Source: Collybia mongolica
Lineage: Eukaryota; Basidiomycota; Agaricomycetes; Agaricales; Clitocybaceae
Length of the DNA stretch: 64,000 nucleotides
Direction of reading: 5' to 3'
Assembly: GCA_013420905.1 (NCBI GenBank)
Contig: JAAXNY010000001.1
Location: 1,364,001 to 1,428,000 of the forward strand
The position numbers and the translations under genes are program-made. How positions within the stretch are numbered: the first letter of the stretch is position 1; the number at the start of each line of letters is the position of its first letter. Below, in pieces: positions 34,937-46,989 of this stretch. The notes beneath the pieces are model-generated. The model saw nothing but the letters and a program-made list of their open reading frames with translations, was not told where the DNA came from and searched no databases.

Positions 34937-37317
34937 ATGGCTACGATGGGAGATGACCTGCTCAGCGAGCGGTTAATCTCGCAGCTACTGGAAAATGACT
35001 TATTACTCCTAGAGTCGATGAAGGAGGCAGAAACTTTGCAGCTCGACCAAGTTTTGGCTGTCTCCGCGCGTGCACAAGGGCATATACCGAAATTATCCGA
35101 GGCAGAATCACCCATTAGATCTGAAACGGATGCTGAGTTGGCCATACGGTTATACCTCTCGGATGCGCGGGCTAGCATTGACATGGCCTTTGCTCAGTCC
35201 ATACAAAATGAAACCCATATTGAAAATACGACAAATTACCAGTATGCACTCAAAGTTGCTGCTGCTGAAAGGTGAGTGCTTGATCACATCAACATTGTAT
35301 TGTTTTTTGTAACTTATATATAGGAAAATCAACATGGATGCAGACTTCGCAAGGAAATTACAGACTTTGGACGATGAGGGCGAAGACGTGGACACGTTCA
35401 AAGATACGGAGAGGTAACTTACCACTTGTATACACACACCTCTGCACGTATCTTTAACGGTTCATAGTATCAATGATAGAAAGTCGATGTATGTGGATCC
35501 GAACTCATTTAAAGCCTTAGGAGACCATGCAGGTGGTGGTAAGTTTTCACTTCGGTTTGAACGTTCCGCAGACTTCAACTACAGCCCACTAGACATTGTA
35601 ATGGAAGATGGAACAAAGTCGAAAGGGAAGGAACGAGAACGTTCCTCATCCGTTATAGATGTTCAATCAGAATGTGAGTAATAGCTCCATGATATAACCT
35701 AGAATTGCCTCCTCATATTGGTTCTCGAAGCTGAAGAAACGGCAACATCGCTTGCTTCCTATCCTATCTGTGGGATATGTCTTGAACCATTCAAAGTCAC
35801 ACATTCTCCTATCAATGCCTCTCTTTCCGCAAATTCCTCATCTCGACTTCCGTTTGGTTTGCGATTACCTTGTCCATGTGAACATACTTACTGTATATCC
35901 TGCTTGGCGACCTATATCCTGAGCAAACTGGACCCAGAAGGGGTTGGCCCCGGAAAATCCGTGGCCATAGTTTTCCCTATCAGATGCCCAGAATGCCAAT
36001 TGAGCGAGTGGTCCGGAGGCATGACAGACGATATTGCGGAGCGTATTCTTGGAGAGGATGGGATGGTGCAATGGGTGAAGCTTGTTCAACCATCTACAAT
36101 TTCTGGGCTACTTCTCTGACCTACCCGTTGTAGCATCACCAGAAACTGCTAGATTCAATTCCGCGGCTCTTCTGTCCTAATCCTAAGTGCTCATCTCTTG
36201 TAGAGGCAGATGAAGATAGTGATGATCCGCAGGCTATCTGTCCCTCCTGTCAGGAAACCATATGTGCCTCGTGTCGCACATTATGGCATACAGGTAGAGA
36301 ATTCTAATAATCTGCTCAGACCGTATCTGACCGAATGGCCAAGGCCTTACTTGTGAAGAGTACCAAGTATGTGGCATATTACAGTGGCAACCATTCCCGG
36401 AATTCAATGACTCGATCATTAGGCCCTCCCATTAGATGAAAGGTCTCCTGAAGACCGCCTCTTACTGGAGCTTGCAAAAGTGGGCTATAACACTTATATT
36501 CTCGATTTTTCCTAATTACCTGCAATTCTCAAGGCTGAGCGTTGGAGGCGATGTCCTAGCTGTGCGGTATGTTGGCACATATCACTTACTCTATTTCCTA
36601 GGATTCACATTTCAAACAAGGTGATCGTCGAACTTGTATCAGGTTGCAACCACATGACTTGTCGATGCGGATTTCATTTCTGCTTTCAATGTGGATGTAC
36701 GTCTTTGAAATATCCATCCATGGTGCCTTTCTTACTCCTCTCTTTGGACTAGCACCGACGACTACGGGAGGGATATGTACTCGAAAGCCACCCTGCGAAC
36801 TTTGGGAAGAGGACATGTTATTGGAAGCACGCGAAAGGAGGCCCAGAAATAATATCATACCAGCCAACGTGCCTGCGCCAGCCCCCGCTCCCGCTGTCGC
36901 CGCGGGTAGGCGTATGTATTCACTAACACCCTATAATTACATTCTCATGAAATTCAGTCCCTGCTCCCCCACTTGCACCCGACTACCCCCCCAACGGTAA
37001 TTTGGAATGGATGTTCAATCCCCGTACGTCACCTACAAGAATCTATAATTATGAGCTTATTCTTCCCGTTTCTGCTAGATGTTCTCTGTGGGAGACACTG
37101 GTTTACCACACACATGGTCAGCAACCTCACCTGTGGATATTGCAATGCACCGTCGATTTCTCTGGCTGACCTTCGCGACCACCTCGAGCACGTTCAGCAC
37201 CATGAGGTGTATACTTGCTGCGGTCGATTTTTCAAGCGGATCATAGACTTCGAACGACATACGGAATCAACCACCGGTCGTTTTGGAGGCAGACATGCAT
37301 ATCGGTCAGACAGATGA
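34937..37317 (+). CDS. RBR-type E3 ubiquitin ligase (RING1-IBR-RING2) with C-terminal zinc-finger-like tail
   Basis: Transfers ubiquitin through a Cys thioester intermediate. Exons: 34937-35271, 35324-35413, 35468-35673, 35731-36074, 36134-36293, 36344-36366, 36423-36479, 36534-36566, 36621-36696, 36753-36911, 36958-37023 and 37079-37317. They give 595 residues. An N-terminal helical region of about 210 residues precedes RING1 (CGICLEPF, CPCEHTYCISC, CPEC). The IBR follows (CPNPKCSSL, CPSCQETICASC, LWHTGLTCEEY). RING2 is CPSCAVIVELVSGCNHMTC, whose Cys425 sits at the catalytic position. After a Pro/Ala linker come two Cys/His clusters (CGYCNAPSISLADLRDHLEH; YTCCGRFF...FERH). Exon 6 is a 23-nt microexon. 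Substrate is unknown. Confidence 0.92.
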
Positions 37318-37701
37318 TCAACAATGGATAGACGCTATCGATGCAAGTTACACTGCATCCCAATACATATCGAAGCAGGATGCAATTCAGGAGGGGATTT
37401 GTGGTATTGTATCACATTGAGTTGTGCGAATTTTATTAATTGGATGTCAACTGAGTAGGGCCATTCCGATGGCCCCACGACAGGCTACATGTAAATACAG
37501 GTGGAAACGAATCCACTAGTAATTCTGTTATGAGCTCAAACGAATAGCGGCGGACGCCGAGCTTGACTGATGAATTCGCAATGCTTACCTACGCATGCTC
37601 ATGACTCGTGCCAGATCAAAAAAAAAAAAACTATTTAGAGATGGGCAAGGATTTAAATCCATACATTATCGGATTTTACACAGTGGTCGTCGAGTGCCAC
37701 G
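37318..37701. other. Intergenic region before LYS2
   Basis: 384 bp with the 3' end of the RBR gene and the LYS2 promoter. It contains an A-run at about 37618-37630. No gene seen. Confidence 0.5.
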
Positions 37702-40700
37702 ATGGCGGATGAACGACTAGAGCGAGTTCTGTCTAGACTGCAGAACCTCCCGTCAATCTCTTTGCCCACTGATTACCCGAGGCCATCTGGTGCAAACAAA
37801 CTTATCGAGGCTGCTCATTTGGCTCAGCTCTCGGAACAAACATCCCTCAGTCTACTCAAGTTGGCTTTATATTCCGAAACTGAGGAGAGCGACGAAGATG
37901 ATGGCGAGAGTGATGCCAAACGACCATCCGCCTTCCATCTTCTCTTAGCCGCATTTACAGTTCTCCTTCATCGATACACTGGAGACACGGATATCGTGAT
38001 AGGGTCATCGTCTGCGGCGGTACGAGATCCCCTTGTCCTTCGTTTTTCAATAGACCCCACAGATCCATACTGGGCTGTAGTGAGGCGTGTACAACAAGTA
38101 GAGAACGAGGCAGAGACGGACGCGTTACCGTTTGATGTTATCACCAATGCGCTTAACAAAGGCAAAGAAGATGGGGTCGAGGGTCCACTATTTCGTGTCA
38201 GGTTTTTCGATGAAACAGACGAACCCAAAGACAATTTCATTCGCTCCACGAGCTTAAGCTCCGATCTCACTATCTTCGTTACTCGACCACCTGCGTCGAC
38301 GCGATCCTCACTCGCCCCTAGGATATCTCTTCGGATTCTTTACAACTCTCTCCTGTTCACATCGTCTCGCATATCGTCAATCATTGAACAGTTGTCTGTC
38401 CTGCTTCGCAAGGTTTCTTCCAATCCTTTGGCTCCTGTTGGATCAATTCCACTCTTGACACCCTCTCAGCGTGCTAAACTTCCCGACCCAACGGGGGATC
38501 TGAACTGGTGTGGCTGGAAGGGCGCCATCACCGATGTTTTCTCCAGAAATGCTCGTCAATGGCCCGATAGACCGTGTGTCATCCAAAGCATCCCAGCTGC
38601 ATCTCTTGCAGATACCCAGGAAACAATCGCGTATTCTTATGATTCTATTTTGCGCGCATCGAACGTCCTTGCCCACCATCTTATCAAGGAAGGTGTTCAA
38701 AGGGAAGAAGTTGTCATGGTGTATGCTCACAGAAGCGTGGACCTTGTCGTCGCGGTTATGGCAGTTCTCAAAGCTGGTGCTACGTTCTCAGTTATTGGTC
38801 TGTCTCCTTTAGCTATCGTTTAAAATTTAACCGAGCTTTCTAATTTCCATCGTGCCTCAGACCCCGCCTATCCCGCTTCCCGGCAAATTATCTACCTTCG
38901 TGTAGCACAGCCTCGCGCATTAGTAGTCCTCAAAGGAGCTGGTACCATTCATCCTTCTGTGCGAGAATTCCTCTCCGAAGAGCTAAAGATCCGCGTCGAG
39001 GTCCCTGCGTTGGAAGTTCTGCCTGGTGGCAAGGTATCTGGAGGTCTAAACTCGACCGGCGTTGATATTCTTCATTCGCACTCTCATCTTGGACACACAG
39101 ACCCCAATATTGCTCTCGGTCCCGATAGCATTGGTACTCTCTCATTCACCAGCGGCAGCACGGGCATTCCTAAGGGAGTACGAGGCCGTCACTTTAGTTT
39201 AACCCATTTCTTCCCTTGGATGGGCGAACGATTTGGTTTGTCAGAATTTTCAAAGTTTACGATGCTCAGTGGTATTGCCCATGACCCCATACAACGCGAT
39301 AGTTAGTACTATTTTTCAAGACACCTCATCACTTACTCATTTCTCTCTAGTGTTCACGCCTCTCTTCTTTGGTGCCCAGCTACATGTCCCAACGGTCGAT
39401 GATATCGGCACTCCCGGCCGACTTGCTGAATGGATGGCATCCAGTAAAGTTACTGTAACTCATTTGACTCCAGCGATGGGTCAACTACTCTCTGCACAAG
39501 CTACCCGTCAAATTCCGTCTCTTTTGAATGCCTTCTTTGTCGGAGATGTACTCACTAAAAGAGATTGCCTACGACTTCAGTCACTTGCCTCTAATGTTCA
39601 GATCATTAACATGTATGGGACGACGGAGACACAGCGCGCTGTCTCCTACTTTGCCATTCCTCCCATCTCCGTCGATTCTACTTTTCTGGCGACCCAGAAA
39701 GATATCATGCCAGCAGGGGAAGGCATGATCGATGTCCAACTTCTTGTTGTGAACAGGAACGACAGGAATATCCCGTGTGCAGTTGGGGAAGTTGGGGAAA
39801 TTTATGTCCGCTCGGGCGGCCTTGCAGAAGGATACTTGGATGCAGACTCTTCTTCTGAGAAGTTCGTTACCAATTGGTTCTCGACCAATTCTCCAGCACG
39901 AAAGGATATCATTATGCATCCCGTAAATGGTCTCGCTGGTCCAGAAGCACGGTACTGGAAGGGTATTCGGGATCGCATGTACCGTTCCGGTGATCTCGGC
40001 CGGTATCTGGCCAACGGGATCGTGGAATGTACAGGTCGTGCAGACGACCAAGTCAAGATTCGTGGGTTCAGAATTGAGCTAGGCGAGATTGACACACATC
40101 TTAGTCAACATCCACTCATTCGAGAAAACGTTACACTTGTGCGACGAGATAAGGACGAGGAGAAGATCCTCGTTAGCTACTTTGTTCCCTTGGCTGGGCC
40201 AAACCTTGATGCATTCGCTAGCGATGTTGAAGACGAGGAAGACAACAAAGGAGTTGTTACCGGCATCAGAAAATACAGGCGTCTCATCAAAGACATTCGA
40301 GAACACCTTAAGAAAAAGCTACCAAGCTACAGCGTACCTACTCGTAGGGATTTTTTCTGCCTCCTGAATTGTACCCAGTACTAAAGTTACTCAGTGTTTG
40401 TTCCCTTAAAACGCATGCCATTAAACCCCAACGGGAAAATCGACAAACCAGCTCTTCCTTTCCCCGATACCACACAAGTCGCAACCACAGTACCCTCCGC
40501 AGACGTAAACACTACTGAAGACACGATGCGCAAGATCTGGGCGAGCGTCCTTCCCAATGCTCCCCAGCCAATCCCTACGGATGAAAGTTTCTTCGACCTC
40601 GGCGGTCACTCTATCTTAGCGACACGCCTCATTTTCGAGATCCGTAAGGTCTTCGTCATCAACGCGCCTCTGGGGCTAGTTTTTGACCAGCCTACAATCA

Positions 40701-42223
40701 GTGGCCTCGTTGGTGCCGTTGATGCGATGCGCAACGCAGATCTCGGTCTCGATTCTTCTCGGCCCGGCGTACCGTCCTCGTTGGATGACGCGAAGGTCAC
40801 CACCCCTGCCAACTATGGTCAAGATTACCTCAATCTTATACCAAAGCTCCGGGAAACCTATTTACCGGTTCCTGAGGACTTCTCGGACCGCCCACTCACT
40901 GTATTCCTTACAGGCGCTACAGGCTTCTTGGGTGCATTCATACTCAACGATCTTCTTTCACGGGAGTCCAGAGTCCAGAAGGTGATTTGTCTCGTTCGTG
41001 CGTCAACCCCAGAGAAGGCCCTATCTCGGTTGAAAGAGGGATCTACGGACCGTGGTGTCTGGGACGACAAATGGGTCGCAAATGGTCGACTTGAAGTGGT
41101 CATTGGGGACCTTAGCCTCGACTTGTTCGGGCTGGGCCAATCTGGCTGGGATAAGATCGCTAATGAAGCAGATGTTGTAGTCCACAATGGCGCTCTAGTA
41201 AGCCTACTTGTGTTTTTCCCACCCTACCTTTATAACCAGTCCTCTGTAGGTGCACTGGGTCTATCCTTACGAAAAACTCCGCGCTGCCAACGTAATTTCT
41301 ACGCTGACAGCAATAGATCTGGCCTCCACTGGGAAACAGAAAGTGTTTGTGTTCGTGTCGTCCACGTCCGCTATCGACACAGGGCACTACGTTCAACTTT
41401 CGGAATCTCTTGTGAATAACTCACAGTATACTGGAGTCCCTGAGAGTGACGATCTTGAGGGCGCAAAGACAACGCTCAAAACTGGGTATGGTCAGACGAA
41501 ATGGGTTTCCGAGAAACTTCTCTTCGAAGCTGGTCGTAGAGGCTTAAGGGGTCATATCATCAGGCCCGGCTATGTCGTCGGGGATTCACGTACAGCAGGT
41601 GAGTCGATCCGCAACGTTAAAAGCAGTTGATCTGATTTAGCTTGGCAGTGACGAACACTGACGATTTCATCTGGCGACTTGTTAAGGGTTGCATACAGCT
41701 TGGTCTTGTTCCGGATATGAATAATACCGTCAACATGGTACCAGTGGACCATGTTGCCCTCTGCACTTCACTAGCAGCAGTCTCGCCTCTACCTGACGCC
41801 CCACTATCCGTCCTGCACATAACTGCTTCGCCACTCCCCACGTTCAATAATATGCTGTCTTCTCTCGCCCTTTACGGGTTCTCCACTGAACCCTGCGAAT
41901 ACGTTGTGTGGCGCCGAAAGCTTGAACAACACGTCATGGAGGTCCAGGACAATGCACTCTTTCCCCTTCTCCACTTCGTACTTGACGACCTGCCTACAAG
42001 TACCAAGGCTCCTGGATTGGACGAAACAAATACTCAGGCATTACTGAAGCAACACCATGGGGAACCAACAACAACCGTTGACGATTCACTCATGGGTTTA
42101 TACCTCGCATGGCTCGTAGCTGCAGGCTTCTTGCCAGTGCCATCCCTACCCTCTCCTGTCAAATCACTTCCCTCACTCCAAAACTCAGGGGCCATTAAAG
42201 CTGCAGGTCGCAGCGGCTCATAG
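37702..42223 (+). CDS. LYS2: L-2-aminoadipate reductase (alpha-aminoadipate reductase)
   Basis: Large NRPS-like enzyme of fungal lysine synthesis. It adenylates L-2-aminoadipate, loads it on a carrier domain and reduces it with NADPH to the semialdehyde. Exons 37702-38797, 38861-39301, 39351-40343, 40395-41197, 41250-41598 and 41649-42223 give 1418 residues, the normal length. An N-terminal condensation-like region (about 1-250) precedes the adenylation domain, with [14 protein letters not shown] (about 459), [18 protein letters not shown] and [13 protein letters not shown]. The carrier domain carries [15 protein letters not shown]; its Ser is the phosphopantetheine site (about 914). The reductase domain starts with [12 protein letters not shown] (about 1015) and has [11 protein letters not shown]. 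Carrier activation needs a separate phosphopantetheinyl transferase, not seen here. Family identity is secure. Confidence 0.97.
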
Positions 42224-42469
42224 AATTGTTTCATAGAAGATGCTCTCTAGACGGGGGTCCTAACTAAAAATGTACCATTACTTCAATTAAACCACTAAGC
42301 AATCTAATTAAGGTATCGATTGTGTCTGGGTAGTGTTTTGTAATGTAAGGGTAAGTCCAGTTCCGTGACCCAGTACTAGTAACCCACGAGAAGACAGGTC
42401 AAAAGCGAGGGTATTTTGTATGCACAAATGGTTCAAAGTCCGCGAAGGCTGGGAAGGGCCAGGTACGAT

Positions 42470-44200
42470 CTACTTGTTGAGTTCAACCCCTGAATCATCA
42501 TCCGCTTCCTTGTCCTGGAAGACGGCACGCGCTGCAGCTACACCGTATGCGTTCTTGTAAAATACGACAGAGCCTTCATCCTCAACGAACTACATTACGA
42601 AAATAAATTTAATTCCGGATGTTGATACGATACTGAGCTGAGACGAACCTTGCATTCCCTGATAACTCGGTACACCTCCATCCACCCCCCAGGAGCGCCT
42701 TGGCGTTTGATGCCAGCTGCTTCTAGTCTTTCCCGGAGAGCATTTGAAGCCTCCCACCTACAACGGATCGTTAGAAAAGGCAGGTATACGATATACGCCA
42801 AACATACGCGTTATAATGTGGAATTTTGCTGGTGACGTGATGGAGCACATGGGTTTCAGAAATGCCATTCGTAGCGTGGGCGGCGATCCAGCCCATTACG
42901 CTGCCGAGGCCACCCAGAAGGTTTCGATCCAAAGTGGACAGTGCACCACGCTGGAAGTTGAATACATCGGAGCGATAGTGGGGTACGAGAGGATCAGTGT
43001 GTTGCAGGAAGGTGATCAGCACAAGCCAGTGGTTCACCCTGCATGTCGAAATTAGAAAGTTGTAGGAGCAGAAAGCTATAAAACGTACCAAAGATAGGGG
43101 AGGATGTATACACGGAAAACGATAACGAAATTCCAGTAGGAACATGAAGCCACGATCGCAGCGAGCCAAAGGAAGATGCCAAAGTCTGACCATACGATTT
43201 GCCCGCCTTGATGAGGAGAGAAAATAATCGACGTGGGTTTGAAGTCTGCGAGATGAGGTCAGGACTGTGAACATATAAAGTAGATGTTGTTTTCACGGTT
43301 GGTGCCTTTAGGATATCTTGGCTGACCAGCGGTGTTGAAGAGAAGATAAAGCGGGAGACCTCCGAGCTATAGTACTCATTAGTAGACGACAGGAGGGTAC
43401 AATTCTTCCCTTACAAGGTAAATGAGGCACTCGATGGTTGCCCCAATAGGTGAATCGCCCAAGGCTTCCCAAAGCTCTTGCTTTATCCTATCAGAAACTT
43501 CAGCGCCCGCTAGATCTTCACCTGATGGGTCTAGAGGAGGCGCGCCAACTTCGCTTCGTGTCCACGGAACGAAGACTTGGTCTTGTGACATATGGCATGT
43601 CGCGGCGTGGTGTTTCGCATGGCTGATGCGCCATGAATGATAAGGTACACCAAGGCTGAGGCAAAAGTATCAACAAATGAGCCAATGCCATATCACGAAT
43701 GAAAAACACGAACGCGGAATGTAGCACCCAACCAACAGCATTATTTAATTGTTTGGAATCAGAAAATGCTTGGTGTCCGCACTCATGCGCAATGACCCAA
43801 ACACCCATTCCAAAGAGTCCAACCCAAAAACTATAAAAGGCCCATAGAGAAATCCAGGCAATGTTATGAAGAGAGGGGTAGGGTAGGGTAGGTATTAAAC
43901 TTTCTGCGAGTAACGTAATTTTGTAGATGCAACCAATAACGAACAAATCCCAGACCCTAGATTAGGCAGGGAAAGGTCAGGTTGCATGGTAAAACGGATG
44001 CAATGACAGACGTACGCGTATGCCGAGGATTTTAATGCTGAGCGCCTGAAACAGTGGGCCCTGCCAGCAAAACTCCGCGTTAGGGTTGGTCCTGAGGAGA
44101 CAAACTAAATGGCTCACGGAATGGCGTCTAGGAGGTCCTTCATGGAAAGGTTCGGGATAACGACCGGAATTTGCTCATGGCTGGAGATCTTTGGAGACAT
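42470..44200 (-). CDS. FAD2: Delta12 fatty acid (oleate) desaturase
   Basis: ER membrane di-iron enzyme that turns oleate into linoleate. Minus-strand exons 44200-44118, 44060-44016, 43956-43714, 43655-43415, 43366-43297, 43245-43089, 43038-42808, 42757-42649 and 42589-42470 give 432 residues. The three His boxes are AHECGHQAF (about 99-107), SHAKHHAATCH (about 135-145) and ETHVLHH (about 341-347). Hydrophobic spans flank them. Conserved stretches include IPAHCFRRSALKSSAY, LGGLPLYLLFNTAGQ and LQHTDPLVPHYR. The Delta12 rather than Delta15 or Delta6 call rests on overall similarity and lack of a cytochrome b5 domain. It converges on LYS2 with 246 bp between stops. Confidence 0.92.
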
Positions 44201-46097
44201 TGGACTCAACCCGAGTCTCGATCCGAGAATGAAGGTGTAGAAAAGAAGAGACAAAACAACGGCGACGTGTCTTAAGGAAAGGAAAAAAAAAAAAAGGCGG
44301 GTTGCAATGCAATTAATTGCATTGGGCCATAGCTCGGCAGAAAAACATACTATATTGCAAAAGATGTTGGAACCTGATAGCCGCATATTGAATAACGTAC
44401 GATCGTGAAATGTTTACACCTCCGAGCCATCGATCCCGGTAAACTCTCCTGATTGTGGAAAGATTAAAAGGTACTGGATAGGGGCGTGGGGTTCTCCAGT
44501 CGATTCATGTTGTTGCGATGTCCTAAAGCCAGTTTCTTAGCGAGATGGAGGAAGATGAAATGGGTATGATCGGTAACGGAGGACATGTGAGCCACGTGGC
44601 GTAGCATTTTCACCGATCATACGTAACAAAGCTCTAGATCTCCGCGTCTTCACCTCCAACGCGTATGTACTCATTGCGTCCACACACCGAGTGCATATCA
44701 GACAGTTCCAGTCTCCTGGAATATTGAGTACCGCGAGCGACATTTAGTGACTTCGTGCAGATTCACGAAGGCACCACCCGATCGAGACTCTGTGCCAAAA
44801 CCGGCAGATTGAATCGAGGCCTCAAAACACACATCAGAGTAGAGATCGCAGATGAGGGGAACAGAGGTTGATAGAGGGCAGGAGAGCGCGTGGAAGGACA
44901 GGGCACAAAACCTCCTTTGATTTATTCCCGTTTATCGGCGATTGCGTTCCTGAGAGTTCTCCTAGTCTCATCATTTCAAATTTTGTATGATCTTATCGAA
45001 CAACGCCAAGGCGAACGAAGACATTGGAAAACCGCATTTCATGTAGGCACGAGCAATCGACGGGCCCAACCCACGCTATATCAAAACTATGTATGTAGCC
45101 ACTGTGCACGCGACATCGCATGATCTTAACAGTCAGCAACAGCTGGTTAACACATGGCAATTATAGAAAAAGGCAATAAATCACTTGTTCTTCAGAAGCA
45201 ATGGGGGTTTTTTTTTTCGTTGTGTGGCACTGTGGGCCGTTTAGATGATGGACGTGGGTTCCATGTGTTCACAGTCACAACGTTAGGTGTGTGGACCGGA
45301 TGGTTGTGGCGCGGATGGCTTTGAGCGATCAGTGAGATTTTTAAAGGAAATCGTTTCCCATCATGATCTACGATGTGGCTGTTCGCTGAGAAGACACTCA
45401 GGCATAGCTTTCATGAGAGTATAACACAATAATTCGCATTCAGAACAAGGATCTACACCGCCCACCAATCCAAGACGTGTGTGGCCACATACTTCTGTGG
45501 GTCCATAACAATGCGAACGGAAAATCGTTGGAGATTGAGATCTTTGTTGAAGGTGAAAAGCAAACTGGACTTCAAGCGCATTGCATGGGGGAGGTTTTTT
45601 CTTCTGGGAAAGCCTCTGCTTTAGATTAAGAATTAGCGTGCATCTTTGCGTGAGGGAGCCTGAGGGGTATGTCCAAGTATGGACGCACTACCCAAGAAAT
45701 ACATATAGACGCCCGCCCTGTCACTGTCAAACGTCGTTGATGGACCGACAGATCACGCGTATTTCGCGAAACTCCATCTTTGCATAGCCTGTGGATTGGC
45801 ACCCTTATTGCGAACAATACAGCCTAGATTGGAATTGGTGGGATGTAAGACACATAAAAGGATGCAATATCACAAGGACCCTCCAGAAACCAGAACAACT
45901 CGACCACAACCACCACAGAAGTGAACAGGGAAAGCAATGACACAGATTCCACCTCATCGTCATGAAAGGATAGCCCCAGAGACACTGGCTCAGACCACAA
46001 GAGTGGGTATCCAATTGTTGCGTCATGCATCTGGCTGACAACAGTGGATGGGTAGGTTGGGCGTGCATCAGGTCCTGCTACGCCCGAGAGGTCAAGT
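44201..46097. other. Intergenic region of 1.9 kb without recognised genes
   Basis: It should hold the desaturase promoter and the upstream region of the next gene. An A-rich run lies at about 44283-44295 and a T-run at about 45208-45220. Only short open frames without family resemblance were seen. Confidence 0.5.
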
Positions 46098-46823
46098 ATG
46101 ACCAGTGTAAAGGCATATGCAGCGAAAGAGACAGCAGCAATCCGAACGGCCTTCGCTCGCAGTGGGGAGAGGGCGGTGCAAGCAACCCTAACCCTCGAGG
46201 GAAACGCCTCCCAGCAGCGTGTTCAGTCGGTGATAGAGGACGTCGACAGGCAGAGGGCTGAGTTGTTGCAAGACGTGAACAAGGCTGTGGCCGACCTCTT
46301 CGACAAGATAAGGGATAGACGAGGCCCGTCGAAAGCGGCTGGAGAGAAATCACGATCAGGAGAAGCTGTCACGAAACGATCGCGCACTGGCGAGGAGATG
46401 CTGGGTGGTCAAAGCACTACAAATTCGATGATCAGTCGCTCAACCCAGATCTCTGAACGAGGGGTTGAGCCAGCCGTCATTCCCATCAATCGCCAGAGCG
46501 GGTATTCCAGAGCCAGTGTGGCCCTTCCCTCACCGCCCCAGACACCGCTGAGGCACCAAACGGTCAGACGTACTGATTCTAACAGCGGAAGGACGGCCGT
46601 ACGTAAGAGTGTGGGGCCGATGGACGGCAACGGACAGCGTGTGGAGGCGAATGTCAGTGAGGAATGGGGGTCGGAGGCTCCTGAAGCGAGCGGGACGAGT
46701 GAATCAGAGGAGAGCGAGGATGACCAAGGATATTGGGTCAAGCGAGCGCCAACGGATAACAGGCGCAAGGCACTGTTGTCGAGCACATACGACGATTTAG
46801 ACTTGCGTCGCGAGTCCAGATAG
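46098..46823 (+). CDS. Hypothetical protein with N-terminal coiled coil
   Basis: A single uninterrupted frame of 241 residues beginning with MTSVKAYAAKETAAIRTAFA. Residues 5-75 are rich in Ala, Arg, Glu and Gln with heptad-like spacing (VQSVIEDVDRQRAELLQDV) and probably form a helix or coiled coil. Residues 75-190 are Ser/Arg/Pro-rich and probably disordered. The C-terminus has an acidic Ser/Glu patch (SESEESEDDQGYWVKRAP), then DDLDLRRESR. I do not recognise the family. Lack of introns is unusual here. The next gene begins 166 bp downstream on the same strand. The length and composition support a real gene; a longer spliced form is possible. Confidence 0.55.
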   Translation: MTSVKAYAAKETAAIRTAFARSGERAVQATLTLEGNASQQRVQSVIEDVDRQRAELLQDVNKAVADLFDKIRDRRGPSKAAGEKSRSGEAVTKRSRTGEEMLGGQSTTNSMISRSTQISERGVEPAVIPINRQSGYSRASVALPSPPQTPLRHQTVRRTDSNSGRTAVRKSVGPMDGNGQRVEANVSEEWGSEAPEASGTSESEESEDDQGYWVKRAPTDNRRKALLSSTYDDLDLRRESR

Positions 46824-46989
46824 CTAGCTTTTGATACCCTTTGCGACTTGGAAGATATCTATGCAATACATATTATGTACTATGATAATTCTGGAACGGA
46901 AGAATGTCGCTTGAGACTCGGATGAAGAAAAAGTGAGCGACTCGCGCACACGTACTCCGGGCCGGGAAGGATCCGCAAAAACCTGGGAC

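Noticed and set aside
40421..41396. Minus-strand frames within the LYS2 reductase region
   Set aside because: Shadows of a well-conserved coding exon on the opposite strand.
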